From JAUVKA01 sp964465145 (GTDB lineage Bacteria > Bacteroidota > Bacteroidia > Bacteroidales > UBA12481): 64,000 bases of DNA. Where the stretch lies: contig CAYXJR010000007.1 of the NCBI GenBank assembly GCA_964465145.1, positions 36,354-100,353 on the forward strand, given 5' to 3'. Below are positions 27,620 through 37,730 of this stretch, piece after piece. The position numbers and the translations under genes are program-made. Below the pieces are notes generated by a model, which saw only the letters and a program-made list of their open reading frames with translations, did no database searches and was not told the origin of the DNA. Each line of letters begins with the position of its first letter. Position 1 is the first letter of the stretch.

Positions 27620-29320
27620 TTGAAAACAAGCCTGGTAGAGATTCAAGACCTGACCATTTCATTTAAATCCTCCGGATCGCCTGCTGTCCAGGATGTTTCC
27701 TTTACTATTGAGCGTGGCCAAACCGTTGGGATTGTTGGAGAATCCGGATCAGGCAAAACCTTAACAGCCCTGGCAATAATTGGACTGATGCCGCCATCAG
27801 CTGAGTCCTCAGGAAAAATATTATTTCATAAGCAAAATGGTGATATAGTTAATCTGAGGGAGCTGAAAAATAATCAAATCCTTGGCATACGGGGGAAACA
27901 TATTGGCATGATCTTTCAGGAACCCATGAGTTCCCTAAACCCTGCTATGCGTTGCGGCTCACAGGTCTCCGAAATCATTATGGAACATTCCAACCTAAGC
28001 GCCAGGGAGGCAAAAGAAAAAGTTATCAAGCTTTTTGAGGAAGTAAAGCTTCCGCGGCCAGAGGAACTTTTCAGATCATACCCACATCAATTATCAGGTG
28101 GACAGCGCCAGAGGGTTATGATAGCCATGGCGATAGCTTGTAAGCCGGATTTGCTGATTGCAGATGAACCCACTACTGCACTTGATGTTACGGTGCAAAA
28201 AATCATCCTTAATCTTCTTAAAACCCTTAGCAGAAAATACCAGATAAGTGTTCTTCTTATTTCGCACGATCTTGGCGTAATCGCTAATATTGCCGACAAG
28301 GTATTGGTGATGTACCAGGGAAAAATTGTGGAACAGGGGAAAACACTTACACTGATCAGTCGTCCCCAGCATCCATATACACAAGGGTTACTGGCCTGCC
28401 GTCCTCCATTATCGGGTAAACCGCATCGTTTACCTACTCTGGGAAATTACCTTTCCAGAAGCTCTATCGGCGATTCCAAAAATCAGCAAAAACAAGTTAT
28501 CCAGGAATATATGCAAGAACCCTCGGAGCTGTTGCTAAGGGTTTCAGGATTGACTACTTCTTTTTCGTTAAAGAGGAATTTTTTGGGAAAGACAATAAAG
28601 GAAATGACAGCAGTTAAGGATGTCTCTTTTGATCTTTTTGCAGGAGAAACTCTTGGACTGGTTGGTGAATCAGGTTGTGGAAAAACCAGTCTTGGCCGGT
28701 CCATTCTTCAATTGATCCGTTCAGGACAGGGAGAAATCCTGTACAGGGATATTAAGGTGCATGAGCTCAGCGGCACCTCCCTGAGGAAGTTCAGGAAAAA
28801 CCTGCAGATAATTTTCCAGGATCCATACTCCTCACTGAATCCAGGATTAACTGCAGGGGCAGCCATTATGGAACCTATGATTGTCCATGGATTACATTCC
28901 TCGAATAAGCAGAGGAAACAAAAGGTGTATGAGTTACTGGAGAAAGTTGCCCTTCAGCCTGATCATTTTAACAGATACCCTCATCAGTTTTCCGGTGGGC
29001 AAAGGCAAAGGATTGGAATTGCCAGAGCCCTTGCCGTTGAACCTGAGATGATAATATGCGACGAATCAGTATCGGCTCTGGATGTCTCGGTGCAGGCACA
29101 AATACTTAACCTGCTTAATGAGTTAAAAGATGAATTCGGCCTTACCTATCTGTTCATTTCACATGACCTGGCTGTTGTGCGGTATATGTCTGACAGGCTG
29201 ATGGTTATGCAAAATGGGGAAATAGTGGAAAGTGGTTCTTCCGACCAGGTTTTTGCAAATCCGCATAAGGTATATACACGCAGGCTGATGGATGCCATCC
29301 CAAGAGTTGAGCTGGATTAG
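27620..29320 (+). CDS. fused two-domain peptide-type ABC transporter ATPase
   Basis: A 566-residue protein with two nucleotide-binding domains of the DppD/DppF (YejF-like) type. Domain 1 has Walker A GESGSGKT (about 37-44), signature LSGGQRQR and Walker B LLIADEPTT. Domain 2 has GESGCGKT, FSGGQRQR and MIICDESVSALD. Both halves are catalytically intact. It would power an oligopeptide or similar importer, but no permease or binding-protein gene is adjacent. The TTG start at 27620 abuts the radA stop. Its stop overlaps that of the convergent PBP gene. Confidence 0.92.
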   Translation: MKTSLVEIQDLTISFKSSGSPAVQDVSFTIERGQTVGIVGESGSGKTLTALAIIGLMPPSAESSGKILFHKQNGDIVNLRELKNNQILGIRGKHIGMIFQEPMSSLNPAMRCGSQVSEIIMEHSNLSAREAKEKVIKLFEEVKLPRPEELFRSYPHQLSGGQRQRVMIAMAIACKPDLLIADEPTTALDVTVQKIILNLLKTLSRKYQISVLLISHDLGVIANIADKVLVMYQGKIVEQGKTLTLISRPQHPYTQGLLACRPPLSGKPHRLPTLGNYLSRSSIGDSKNQQKQVIQEYMQEPSELLLRVSGLTTSFSLKRNFLGKTIKEMTAVKDVSFDLFAGETLGLVGESGCGKTSLGRSILQLIRSGQGEILYRDIKVHELSGTSLRKFRKNLQIIFQDPYSSLNPGLTAGAAIMEPMIVHGLHSSNKQRKQKVYELLEKVALQPDHFNRYPHQFSGGQRQRIGIARALAVEPEMIICDESVSALDVSVQAQILNLLNELKDEFGLTYLFISHDLAVVRYMSDRLMVMQNGEIVESGSSDQVFANPHKVYTRRLMDAIPRVELD

Positions 29321-31656
29321 AAATCTTCAAAATCATCCAGTTTTCTATTGTCAATATTTTTCTTGTTGACCCTGTCGCAATCCAGGTCAATATTGAAATT
29401 GAGAGGGGGTTCAAACTTCCCTTGCGATACGTTCAGGGTACTGTCGGCATATACCTTTTTCATGAAAAGAGCCCACATTGGCAGAGCCATATTAGCTCCC
29501 TGGCCCAGATTGTCATTTCTGAAACGAATACTCATATCCTCTCCTCCTGACCAGGTTCCGGTAACAAGATTAGGTACTATCCCAACAAACCATCCATCGG
29601 CATTATTATTGGTTGTACCGGTTTTACCAGCAATGGGATTATTGAAATGATACTTAAACCGCAGGCGGATACCAGTCCCGTTGCCACTTGTCACCCCTTC
29701 CATAAGGTTAAGCATTTTATAGGCGGCAAATTCAGATATAGCTTCCTCCTCTTTAGGTAAGAAACTGCTTATCAAATTGCCGTCTTTGTCCTCAATTCTG
29801 TTAACCAGTATAGGTTCAATCCAAATCCCCTTATTAGCAAAGGTGGTAAATGCACCCACAACTTCATAAACCGTGAGCTCAGCTGAACCCACACAGATAG
29901 GCCATACGGGATCAATAGGGGATTTTACTCCCATTTTTCTTACCAGATCAATAACAGCCTGAGGATTATATCTCTTGATTACCCAGGCAGATATCTGGTT
30001 CATGGATTTAGCCAACCCCTTTTTCAGGGTCACCATTTTTCCGTCGTACTCAGGAATGTGTGAAAACTTGGGTTCGTAAATAGTATCTTTCCCAGTGGTG
30101 GCGCTCACAAATTTAAACTGAACCGGTACATTTGGTACCTCATAGCAGGGAGAATATCCATGTTGCATGGCCAATGTGTACACAAAAGGTTTGAAGATAG
30201 AACCCACCTGTCTTCGGCCTTGCATCACCTGGTCGTATTGAAAATGAGAATAATCTATTCCGCCCACATAAGCTCTAATCTGGCCGTTACGAGGATCAAC
30301 CGACATGAGGCCTGCGCGCAGAAAGCGCTTATAATATCGTATTGAATCATTGGGGGTCATGATGGTGTCGATCTCCCCTTTCCAGCTGAAAACTCTCATT
30401 TCAACAGGAGTATCAAACAAAATCCTGATAGAGTCATTAGATAGCTTTTGCAACTGGTGCACACGGTAGCGTTCGCTGTACAGGCGGGCTAATCGAATAA
30501 AATTTTCAATTTCCGAGGCACTGAATGAATTGTCAAACGGGGGCCGGCGAAGGTTTTTGTACTCTCTCTCTATGGAAGGTTGCAGGGTGTCTCTAATGTG
30601 CTCAATAACTGCCTCTTCAGCATACCGCTGCATTCTGGAATCGATGGTTGAGTAGATTTTTAACCCGTCCTTGTACAGGTTGTATTCCTGTCCATCTTTA
30701 TTGAGGTTCTTATGTAACCAGCCTCTTAGCGGATTGGTATCCCATTCGGCAGCATCTTCCGGATTGTTTGTTGGTCTTTTTTCCTGAAGAGTGTTTCTCA
30801 GCCTCTCCCTGTAATATGTGGCCAAACCCAGTTTGTGGTCAACCTTTTGAAAATCCAAAACAATTTCCAAAGTTGATGCTGAATCAGCCAATTCAGGTTC
30901 AATATATTTCAGGCTTTTCATTTTGCTGATCACCAGATTCCGCCGGTCCAGGGCTTTTTCTTCAAATCGCCTGGGATTATATGCTGATGGGTTCTTTGCC
31001 ATAGCAGCCAACATAGCCGCTTCTTCCAATTTGAGTTCTTGTGGTGTAGTGTTGAAGTACACCATGGAGGCGGTAAGCACACCATCTCCATTATTTAAAA
31101 AGTCAAATTTATTGAGATACTGGGCGATTATCTCCTCCTTGGCAAATGATTTTTCCAATTTCACAGCAATGACCCATTCCCGAAATTTCCGGATGGCAAA
31201 TTTGACCGGTTTCCTCTGATATTCCTCCCTGGGAAAAAGCAGCTTTCCCAATTGCTGGGTAATTGTGCTTCCCCCGCCCGTATCCTGTCCCAGGAGCAGG
31301 CTTTTTACTATCACCCTGGCCAAACCACGGAAGTCAATCCCAGAATGCCTGTAATAACGCTGATCCTCTATCGAAACCAATGCATTAATCATAAAAGGAG
31401 AAATTTCTGCAGCAGTAACGCTAACGCGGTTTTCGTCCCTTTCGAAATACTGTCCCAGCACAACACCATCATTTGAAATAATCTGGCTGGCCTGGTTGAT
31501 TTTGGGATTTTCAAGTTCGGTAAAGCTGGGCATAAAACCCAATTTTCCTTTAGAAATGAAAAAAAACAAGAGGATTATTAAAATAAATCCTCCAACATAC
31601 AAACCCCAAAAACCCAGGACGTATCGACGGTAAGTATGATCAGGTTTATTAACCAT
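29317..31656 (-). CDS. penicillin-binding protein 1A (glycosyltransferase/transpeptidase)
   Basis: A bifunctional class A PBP of 779 residues, anchored by one N-terminal membrane helix (about 11-34). The GT51 glycosyltransferase domain shows SIEDQRYYRHSGIDFRG and GGSTITQQLGKLLF. The transpeptidase domain carries the nucleophile motif GSIFKPFVY (S-x-x-K), SMNQIS (SxN) and GKTGTTNN (KTG). It polymerises and crosslinks peptidoglycan at the outer face of the inner membrane. The C-terminus is short and charged. Confidence 0.95.
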   Translation of the reverse strand: MVNKPDHTYRRYVLGFWGLYVGGFILIILLFFFISKGKLGFMPSFTELENPKINQASQIISNDGVVLGQYFERDENRVSVTAAEISPFMINALVSIEDQRYYRHSGIDFRGLARVIVKSLLLGQDTGGGSTITQQLGKLLFPREEYQRKPVKFAIRKFREWVIAVKLEKSFAKEEIIAQYLNKFDFLNNGDGVLTASMVYFNTTPQELKLEEAAMLAAMAKNPSAYNPRRFEEKALDRRNLVISKMKSLKYIEPELADSASTLEIVLDFQKVDHKLGLATYYRERLRNTLQEKRPTNNPEDAAEWDTNPLRGWLHKNLNKDGQEYNLYKDGLKIYSTIDSRMQRYAEEAVIEHIRDTLQPSIEREYKNLRRPPFDNSFSASEIENFIRLARLYSERYRVHQLQKLSNDSIRILFDTPVEMRVFSWKGEIDTIMTPNDSIRYYKRFLRAGLMSVDPRNGQIRAYVGGIDYSHFQYDQVMQGRRQVGSIFKPFVYTLAMQHGYSPCYEVPNVPVQFKFVSATTGKDTIYEPKFSHIPEYDGKMVTLKKGLAKSMNQISAWVIKRYNPQAVIDLVRKMGVKSPIDPVWPICVGSAELTVYEVVGAFTTFANKGIWIEPILVNRIEDKDGNLISSFLPKEEEAISEFAAYKMLNLMEGVTSGNGTGIRLRFKYHFNNPIAGKTGTTNNNADGWFVGIVPNLVTGTWSGGEDMSIRFRNDNLGQGANMALPMWALFMKKVYADSTLNVSQGKFEPPLNFNIDLDCDRVNKKNIDNRKLDDFEDF

Positions 31657-31672
31657 TATAAACGATTTTGAA

Positions 31673-31680
31673 CAAAAATA
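31673..31680 (-). promoter_or_regulatory. candidate -7 element for PBP1A gene
   Basis: On the minus strand TATTTTTG matches TAnnTTTG, 16 bases upstream of the start codon, in the divergent gap before topA. No -33 partner was evident. Confidence 0.3.
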
Positions 31681-31787
31681 ATAAATTAAATGGGGAACGG
31701 ATTTTCCATAATATTAAATGAAACGCATCTATATATAAAAAAATTATCTTTTACTTTGTGCCACTTTTAAAAAACCCGGGTAGGAAT

Positions 31788-34100
31788 ATGTTTGATAATC
31801 TTGTAATTGTAGAGTCTCCAGCTAAAGCTAAGACTATTGGGAAATTTCTTGGGAAGGATTTTATTGTTAAGTCCAGCTTCGGACACATACGTGATTTGTC
31901 GAAAAAAGATTATGGAATTGATCTGAATAATCAATACCAGCCCCAATACATTATATCTCCTGACAAGAGGAAAATTGTTGCTGAGTTAAAAAAATTAAGC
32001 AAAGAGGCAAAAACAGTCTGGTTGGCTTCTGATGAAGACCGCGAAGGAGAGGCTATTGCCTGGCATCTTGCAGAAGTTCTCAAGCTGCCTTCTGACAAAA
32101 TCAGAAGGATTGTCTTTCATGAAATTACTAAAGAAGCTATACTTAAAGCCATTGAAGATCCACGATCCATTGATCAATACCTCGTCAATGCACAACAAGC
32201 AAGGAGGGTGCTTGATCGCCTGGTGGGTTTTGAACTAAGTCCGGTTTTATGGAAAAAAGTAAAACCATCATTGTCGGCTGGAAGAGTTCAAAGCGTGGCG
32301 GTTCGTATCCTGGTTGAGCGAGAAAGAGAAATACTAAATTTCGTTGCCCAGGAAAGTTTCCGGGTAACTGGATCTTTCTCCTTCAGTGATAAAGATGGCA
32401 AGCCTGCCCAATTAAAAGCAGAACTTAATCAGCGTTTTAGCTCTATTGAGGAAGCCCAGGCTTTTCTCGATTCGTGCAAATCTGCAGATTTTCAGGTTTT
32501 TGGGATTGAAACAAAACCCTCTACAAAATCACCGGCTCCTCCTTTTACAACATCCACCCTTCAACAGGAGGCCAGCAGGAAATTCGGTTTTTCTGTAAGC
32601 CAGACCATGACCCTTGCTCAGCATCTTTACGAAGCCGGACATATTACCTATATGAGAACTGACTCCGTTAACCTTTCTGATTTGGCACTAAATACAGCCC
32701 ATAAAGAAATTATTCTGGAATTTGGTGAGGAATACTCAAACAGGCGAAATTTTAAAACCACTGCTAAAGGTGCTCAGGAAGCCCATGAGGCTATACGTCC
32801 ATCCTTCATGAACAAAAGGGACGCCGGAGCAAATGCTAATGAAAAAAAGCTATATGGCCTTATCTGGAGAAGGACCCTTGCCTCCCAAATGAGTTCAGCC
32901 AGATTGGAAAAAACTACTATTACAATCTCTATATCGAATCGTGCGGAACGGTTTTTATCATCCGGTGAGGTTTTGTTATTTGATGGTTTTTTGAAAGTGT
33001 ACATGGAAGGTTCAGATGAGGAAAAGGAAGGGAATGGCAATGGGCTCCTTCCTCCGGTAGCGAAGGATCAGAAATTGGATCCTGGAAGTATTGAAGCCCT
33101 TCAACGCTTCACCCATTATCCTCCCAGATATACTGAGGCAAGTTTGGTTAAAAAAATGGAGGAAATGGGTATTGGAAGGCCATCAACCTACGCGCCAACT
33201 ATTTCTACTATTCAAAACAGGGAATACGTAATCAAAGAAGACCGGCCAGGAATCACCGGGGAACTGGAAGGACTGGTACTGACTGATGGAAAAATAACAA
33301 CTATCAGCAAATCTGAAAAATCAGGATTTGAAAAATCCAAGCTCTTTCCTACAGATATTGGAATGGTAGTCAACGACTTTTTGGTTGAGCACTTTAGTAA
33401 TATTATGGACTTTAATTTCACTGCTTCAGTGGAAAAAGACTTTGACAATATTGCCGATGGAAAATTGGTTTGGTTTACCATGATCGACAAGTTTTATAAA
33501 CCCTTTCACGCAAAGGTGGATATAACACAAAAAAACAGCACTCGTAGCTCAGGAGAACGGGAGCTTGGCAAACACCCTGAGACTGGAGAACCTGTAATAG
33601 TCAGGATCGGACGATACGGGCCAATGGCTCAGATTGGTGAAGGGGGGGAAGATTCCAAACCCAGGTTTGCCAAATTGCAAAAGGGCCAGCTTATTGAAAC
33701 CATTAGCCTTGAAGAGGCTCTTAAATTATTCGACCTACCCAGAACCCTGGGCCAATATGAAGATGCCGAGCTGGTAGTTGGAATGGGGCGTTTTGGCCCC
33801 TATATCAGACACAAAGGGTCTTTTTATTCTTTGAAGAAAGGAGTGGACGACCCTATGGAGATCACAATTGAACGTGCTAAAGAACTGATAATCGATAAAA
33901 GAGAAGCAGATTCCAAAAAAACCATTAAAATGTTTGAAAATGATCCGGACCTTATGGTCCTGGACGGGAGATATGGCCCTTACATTTCTTACCATAAAGC
34001 CAATTACAGGATTCCTAAAAATGTGGATCCGGCTGCCTTAAGTTATGATGAATGCAAGGAGATTATTGAAAAAACTCCAAAAACCAAAAAGAAAAAATAA
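31788..34100 (+). CDS. topA: DNA topoisomerase I
   Basis: A type IA topoisomerase that relaxes negative supercoils. The Toprim domain starts at once (IVESPAKAKTI, then SDEDREGEAIAWHL). QQARRVLDRLVGFELSPVLW and the active-site tyrosine in HITYMRTDS follow. The C-terminus has several topoisomerase C-repeats (GRYGPM, GRFGPYI, GRYGPYISY) and no Cys4 zinc fingers, as usual in Bacteroidota. A GTG at 31758 also opens the frame; I chose the ATG at 31788 (MFDNLVIVESP), giving 770 residues. It is the first gene of a plus-strand run leading into the T9SS core genes. Confidence 0.96.
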   Translation: MFDNLVIVESPAKAKTIGKFLGKDFIVKSSFGHIRDLSKKDYGIDLNNQYQPQYIISPDKRKIVAELKKLSKEAKTVWLASDEDREGEAIAWHLAEVLKLPSDKIRRIVFHEITKEAILKAIEDPRSIDQYLVNAQQARRVLDRLVGFELSPVLWKKVKPSLSAGRVQSVAVRILVEREREILNFVAQESFRVTGSFSFSDKDGKPAQLKAELNQRFSSIEEAQAFLDSCKSADFQVFGIETKPSTKSPAPPFTTSTLQQEASRKFGFSVSQTMTLAQHLYEAGHITYMRTDSVNLSDLALNTAHKEIILEFGEEYSNRRNFKTTAKGAQEAHEAIRPSFMNKRDAGANANEKKLYGLIWRRTLASQMSSARLEKTTITISISNRAERFLSSGEVLLFDGFLKVYMEGSDEEKEGNGNGLLPPVAKDQKLDPGSIEALQRFTHYPPRYTEASLVKKMEEMGIGRPSTYAPTISTIQNREYVIKEDRPGITGELEGLVLTDGKITTISKSEKSGFEKSKLFPTDIGMVVNDFLVEHFSNIMDFNFTASVEKDFDNIADGKLVWFTMIDKFYKPFHAKVDITQKNSTRSSGERELGKHPETGEPVIVRIGRYGPMAQIGEGGEDSKPRFAKLQKGQLIETISLEEALKLFDLPRTLGQYEDAELVVGMGRFGPYIRHKGSFYSLKKGVDDPMEITIERAKELIIDKREADSKKTIKMFENDPDLMVLDGRYGPYISYHKANYRIPKNVDPAALSYDECKEIIEKTPKTKKKK

Positions 34101-34101
34101 A

Positions 34102-35247
34102 ATGGATTCAGGAAGGGATTTATTTGCTTATTTTGAACCGACAGATACCAGTTTATTGTCAAATCCGGTACCCTTCCAATACTCCCATCTTGGAGATCAT
34201 ATTACCTTTCTTACCGGCCAGAGTGGTGAATCAGACCTGGATAAGGCCAAATTGGTTATTTTTGGATACCCTGATTCTTCAGGTTCCATACTGGTTAAAA
34301 AACATTTGTATTCATTGAGTAATCATTTCCCCCCGTCTTCTATACTTGATCTGGGAACGCTTCGAAAGGGCAAAAAAATAGCCGACACAGATAGTGGATT
34401 GAGAGATGTGGTTGCCGAATTGGGCCGGAAACAAAAAACTATAATAATTGTAGGCGGAAAAACGAAGGATACTCTTGCCTTATATAACGCCTATGCTCTT
34501 TTGGAACAACGAGTAAATATTTGCGGTGTTGATTCGGGGATTCCCCTCTCCACTGAGATAAAATATCCTAAATCACACTACCTGAATAAAATTCTTCTGA
34601 ATCCGAAAAACAGATTATTTGATTATACACACCTGGCTTACCAGGCCTACTTTACATCCACATCTATACTGGAATTATTGGATCAGTTATTCTTTAATCA
34701 TATCCGCCTGGGCCGTATCCGGCAGGATATTAGGGAATCAGAACCAGAGTTCCGAAATTCAGATATTCTCAGCTTTTCAATGTCTGCTATTCGGGAATCG
34801 GACGCACCTGAAAGTGATCATTCCGGCCCCAATGGGCTTTATGCCGAAGAGGCCTGCCAATTGAGCCGGTATGCTGGCTTAAGTGAAAGATTAAGTTGCT
34901 TTTTTCTGAACGATCTAAACCACAATAGCCTTAATAATCAATCAACTGCAGCCTTGGCAGCCCAAATGATTTGGTATTTTCTACAAGGGTTTTTTCAGAG
35001 GAAGACAGAGTACCCATATACCGACATAAAAAAATTTCAAAAGTTTATTGTTAATGTCCCTCAGGTGGGCCATGACATCCACTTCTATAAAAGCCCTAAA
35101 ACTAACCGCTGGTGGCTTGAGGTACCTTATCCCGACACAAAATACAGCCGATTACTATATGTAGCATGTACCCCATCAGATTACAAATTAGCATGTGAAG
35201 GAGAAATTCCGGACAGGTGGTGGAAGAATTTCCAGCGTCTTTCTTAG
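34102..35247 (+). CDS. ureohydrolase (arginase/formimidoylglutamase)-fold protein, metal ligands missing
   Basis: A 381-residue protein that aligns with the arginase/agmatinase/HutG family, seen in IIIVGGKTKDT (114-124), VDSGIPL (143-149), SFSMSAIRESDAP (224-236) and GPNGLYAEEACQLSRYAGLSE. The manganese-binding motifs of active members (GGxH, DAHxD, SFDxD) are replaced at every position I could align. It is therefore probably not a hydrolase; a structural or regulatory role is a guess. It starts 2 bases after the topA stop (ATG at 34102) and is followed by porP, a placement between topA and the T9SS core that recurs in Bacteroidota. Confidence 0.85.
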   Translation: MDSGRDLFAYFEPTDTSLLSNPVPFQYSHLGDHITFLTGQSGESDLDKAKLVIFGYPDSSGSILVKKHLYSLSNHFPPSSILDLGTLRKGKKIADTDSGLRDVVAELGRKQKTIIIVGGKTKDTLALYNAYALLEQRVNICGVDSGIPLSTEIKYPKSHYLNKILLNPKNRLFDYTHLAYQAYFTSTSILELLDQLFFNHIRLGRIRQDIRESEPEFRNSDILSFSMSAIRESDAPESDHSGPNGLYAEEACQLSRYAGLSERLSCFFLNDLNHNSLNNQSTAALAAQMIWYFLQGFFQRKTEYPYTDIKKFQKFIVNVPQVGHDIHFYKSPKTNRWWLEVPYPDTKYSRLLYVACTPSDYKLACEGEIPDRWWKNFQRLS

Positions 35248-35330
35248 CCTTCGTTATAATTTCCAGGTGGTTACTTACGTTAGATAAAGTTGTACAGTAT
35301 TTTTTTTTTTGCTTAATTTGCTGTCTTGAA

Positions 35331-36296
35331 ATGAAAAGGCCACTAAATTATAGTTTCAAACTGATATTGGTATTGCTGGGTTTTTGTTATTGCGTTTCAT
35401 CTAATGCTCAGCAAGATCCGCAATTTAGTATGAATATGTTCAGTAATATGGGAATTAATCCAGGATATGCCGGAAGCCAGGGTTTACTTAATGCCTCGGT
35501 TATCAATCGCCAGCAATGGATGGGATTTAAAGGAAATCCCAAGTCCACTTTGTTTACTGTGCATACCCCTGTTAATCCCTTCGGAATCAGCAGTGGTGTT
35601 GGATTGACAATATTGGACGACCGCCTGGGATTCGAACAAAACATGGCTCTCAATCTTAGTTATGCCTACCGGATGAGCATTGGCCCCGGGCATCTTGGTT
35701 TAGGTATCAGTGGGGGCTTACTTAATAAAACCCTAAAGGGTGAGTGGAGCATTCCCGACAGCGATTTTCATACTTCAGCCACACAAGACCCTGCCATACC
35801 CGCCGGAGAAGAAGTTGGGATGGCTTTCGATATGGGTGCTGGACTTTTTTATAATACCGATGATTTTTATGTTGGTTTCTCCACAACGCACTTGCTCCAA
35901 CCTACTATCGATTATGGCTTAAGTGCAAAAACAGATATGAAAAGACATTATTATCTGACAGCCGGGTACAATTATAATTTACCCAATCCAATTCTGGAAC
36001 TTCAGCCCTCAATACTTGCTAAATATGATGGTGCTTCCATGCAATTGGATGTTAATGCAATGGTGATATACAATAAAAGGTTTTGGGGTGGCGTTTCGTA
36101 TAGGCTCGGAGATGCCGTGATTATCATGGCTGGAGCAGAACTGACCAACGGCATGCGTGTAGGAATAGCCTACGATTTCACTACCTCCGCAATAGCAGCG
36201 TATAGTAACGGATCAGTTGAGTTCATGGTCAGTTACAGTTTAGAAGTAGGAGCTGATAAAGCTTCTCGTAAGTATAGAAGTATAAGATTATTGTAG
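35331..36296 (+). CDS. PorP/SprF family T9SS outer-membrane protein
   Basis: A 321-residue outer-membrane beta-barrel protein. The signal peptide (1 to about 25, ending SSNAQQ) precedes the family start QDPQFSMNMFSNMGINPGYAGS; aromatic/glycine-rich beta strands follow to the end. The frame is open from 35217, but the ATG at 35331 gives a clean signal peptide. PorP/SprF proteins associate with the T9SS or with the surface attachment of its cargo. An 11-base T-run (35300-35310) precedes it. It is immediately upstream of gldK, as in other Bacteroidota. Confidence 0.92.
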   Translation: MKRPLNYSFKLILVLLGFCYCVSSNAQQDPQFSMNMFSNMGINPGYAGSQGLLNASVINRQQWMGFKGNPKSTLFTVHTPVNPFGISSGVGLTILDDRLGFEQNMALNLSYAYRMSIGPGHLGLGISGGLLNKTLKGEWSIPDSDFHTSATQDPAIPAGEEVGMAFDMGAGLFYNTDDFYVGFSTTHLLQPTIDYGLSAKTDMKRHYYLTAGYNYNLPNPILELQPSILAKYDGASMQLDVNAMVIYNKRFWGGVSYRLGDAVIIMAGAELTNGMRVGIAYDFTTSAIAAYSNGSVEFMVSYSLEVGADKASRKYRSIRLL

Positions 36297-36353
36297 GATA
36301 TAATATTGAAAATGTAAGCTCGTTTTGCTTTACGAACCATAGAGAAAATCATT

Positions 36354-37694
36354 ATGAAGAACTTAATTCTAATCAGCTTGGTGGCTATCCTTGTTTTATC
36401 AGGATGTTCTACCGCAGGAAATGGCGAATTGGTTGGCGTTCAGAAGAGAGAAAAGTGGTTCGAACCCGACCCATATGGTATGGTTGAGGTTCCTATGGGC
36501 TCCTTTGTTATTGGTCCAAATGACGAAGATATATCATTTGCCATGAACAGCCAGTCGAAAACCATTTCTGTTGATGCTTTTTGGATCGATGACACTGAAA
36601 TCACTAACAATGAATACAGGCAGTTTGTGCACTGGGTGGTTGATTCAATGGTACGGGAAAAATTGGGTCAGGATTTTAATCCTGAAGAATTCCTGATTGA
36701 AGAAGATGAATTCGGCAATCCTATCGACCCTCCATTCCTAAACTGGGAAACGAGGATTAATACCCGCGATGTTGAGGTTATGGAAATTTTAGACCAGTTT
36801 TATATACCTGAAAATGAACGTTTTTTTAGGCGTAAAGAACTGGATACCAGAAAGCTGGTGTATGAGTATCAGGACCTCGATTATCAGGCCGCGGCTGCAG
36901 AACAGGTTGATTATAAACGCCAAATTCTTAATTCAGATAAGTCAGAAACTTTTTACGAGGATGAAGCTATGGTTTCTGATCGTTCCACGTTTATAAAAAC
37001 AGTCCGTATTAACATTTATCCTGATACATTGAGCTGGATTTCGGATTTTACTTATAGTTATAATGACCCGATGGCCAAAATGTATTTTTGGCATCCTGGG
37101 TATGATGATTATCCGGTTACCGGGATTTCCTGGGAACAGGCAAAATCTTTCTGTGTGTGGAGGACTCAATATCAAAACAACTACCTGTTAAACAAGGGCA
37201 GCAATATGTTCGTTCAAAACTACCGTTTACCTACCGAATCCGAGTGGGAATATGCAGCTCGTGGTGGAAGAAAGCTTTCTATGTATCCCTGGGGTGGCCC
37301 CTATACCCGCGATGGGAAAGGGTGCTTTTTGGCCAACTTCAAACCCATGCGAGGGAATTATGTGGATGACGGTTTTATCAAACCTTCACCAGTCGGTTCA
37401 TATGATCCCAATGATTATGGCATTTACGACATGTCAGGGAACGTGGCTGAATGGACTAACTCAGCTTTTGATGAAACCTCATATAGTTTTACCCACGATA
37501 TGAATCCTAATTTTGAAAACAATTCCAAGCCGGATGAAGCATCTGTTATGAAAAGAAAGGTTATCAAAGGCGGTAGCTGGAAAGATGTATCTTACTTCCT
37601 TCAGGCAGGTACCAGAACCTATGAATACCAGGATTCAGCCAAATCATATATTGGTTTCCGCTGTGTTCGTTCAACACTTGGGCTGGATATTTAA
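36354..37694 (+). CDS. gldK: GldK/PorK, T9SS ring lipoprotein
   Basis: A 446-residue outer-membrane lipoprotein with lipobox LVLSGC (Cys18). The body is a formylglycine-generating-enzyme-like fold: VEVPMGSFVIG, AFWIDDTEITNNEYRQFV, GISWEQAKSFCVWR, RLPTESEWEYAARGG and the C-terminal KVIKGGSWKD...GFRCVRS. In the T9SS, PorK/GldK forms a large periplasmic ring with PorN/GldN under the outer membrane. The resemblance to sulfatase-maturing enzymes is structural; there is no sulfatase here. It is first of the gldKLMN set. Confidence 0.95.
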   Translation: MKNLILISLVAILVLSGCSTAGNGELVGVQKREKWFEPDPYGMVEVPMGSFVIGPNDEDISFAMNSQSKTISVDAFWIDDTEITNNEYRQFVHWVVDSMVREKLGQDFNPEEFLIEEDEFGNPIDPPFLNWETRINTRDVEVMEILDQFYIPENERFFRRKELDTRKLVYEYQDLDYQAAAAEQVDYKRQILNSDKSETFYEDEAMVSDRSTFIKTVRINIYPDTLSWISDFTYSYNDPMAKMYFWHPGYDDYPVTGISWEQAKSFCVWRTQYQNNYLLNKGSNMFVQNYRLPTESEWEYAARGGRKLSMYPWGGPYTRDGKGCFLANFKPMRGNYVDDGFIKPSPVGSYDPNDYGIYDMSGNVAEWTNSAFDETSYSFTHDMNPNFENNSKPDEASVMKRKVIKGGSWKDVSYFLQAGTRTYEYQDSAKSYIGFRCVRSTLGLDI

Positions 37695-37730
37695 TTAATA
37701 TTTTAAAAACTGCTAAACGATAAAAAAATC

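Noticed and set aside
36354..37694. Formylglycine-generating enzyme (sulfatase maturation)
   Set aside because: The fold matches, but it is a lipoprotein immediately upstream of gldL, gldM and gldN, so it is GldK.
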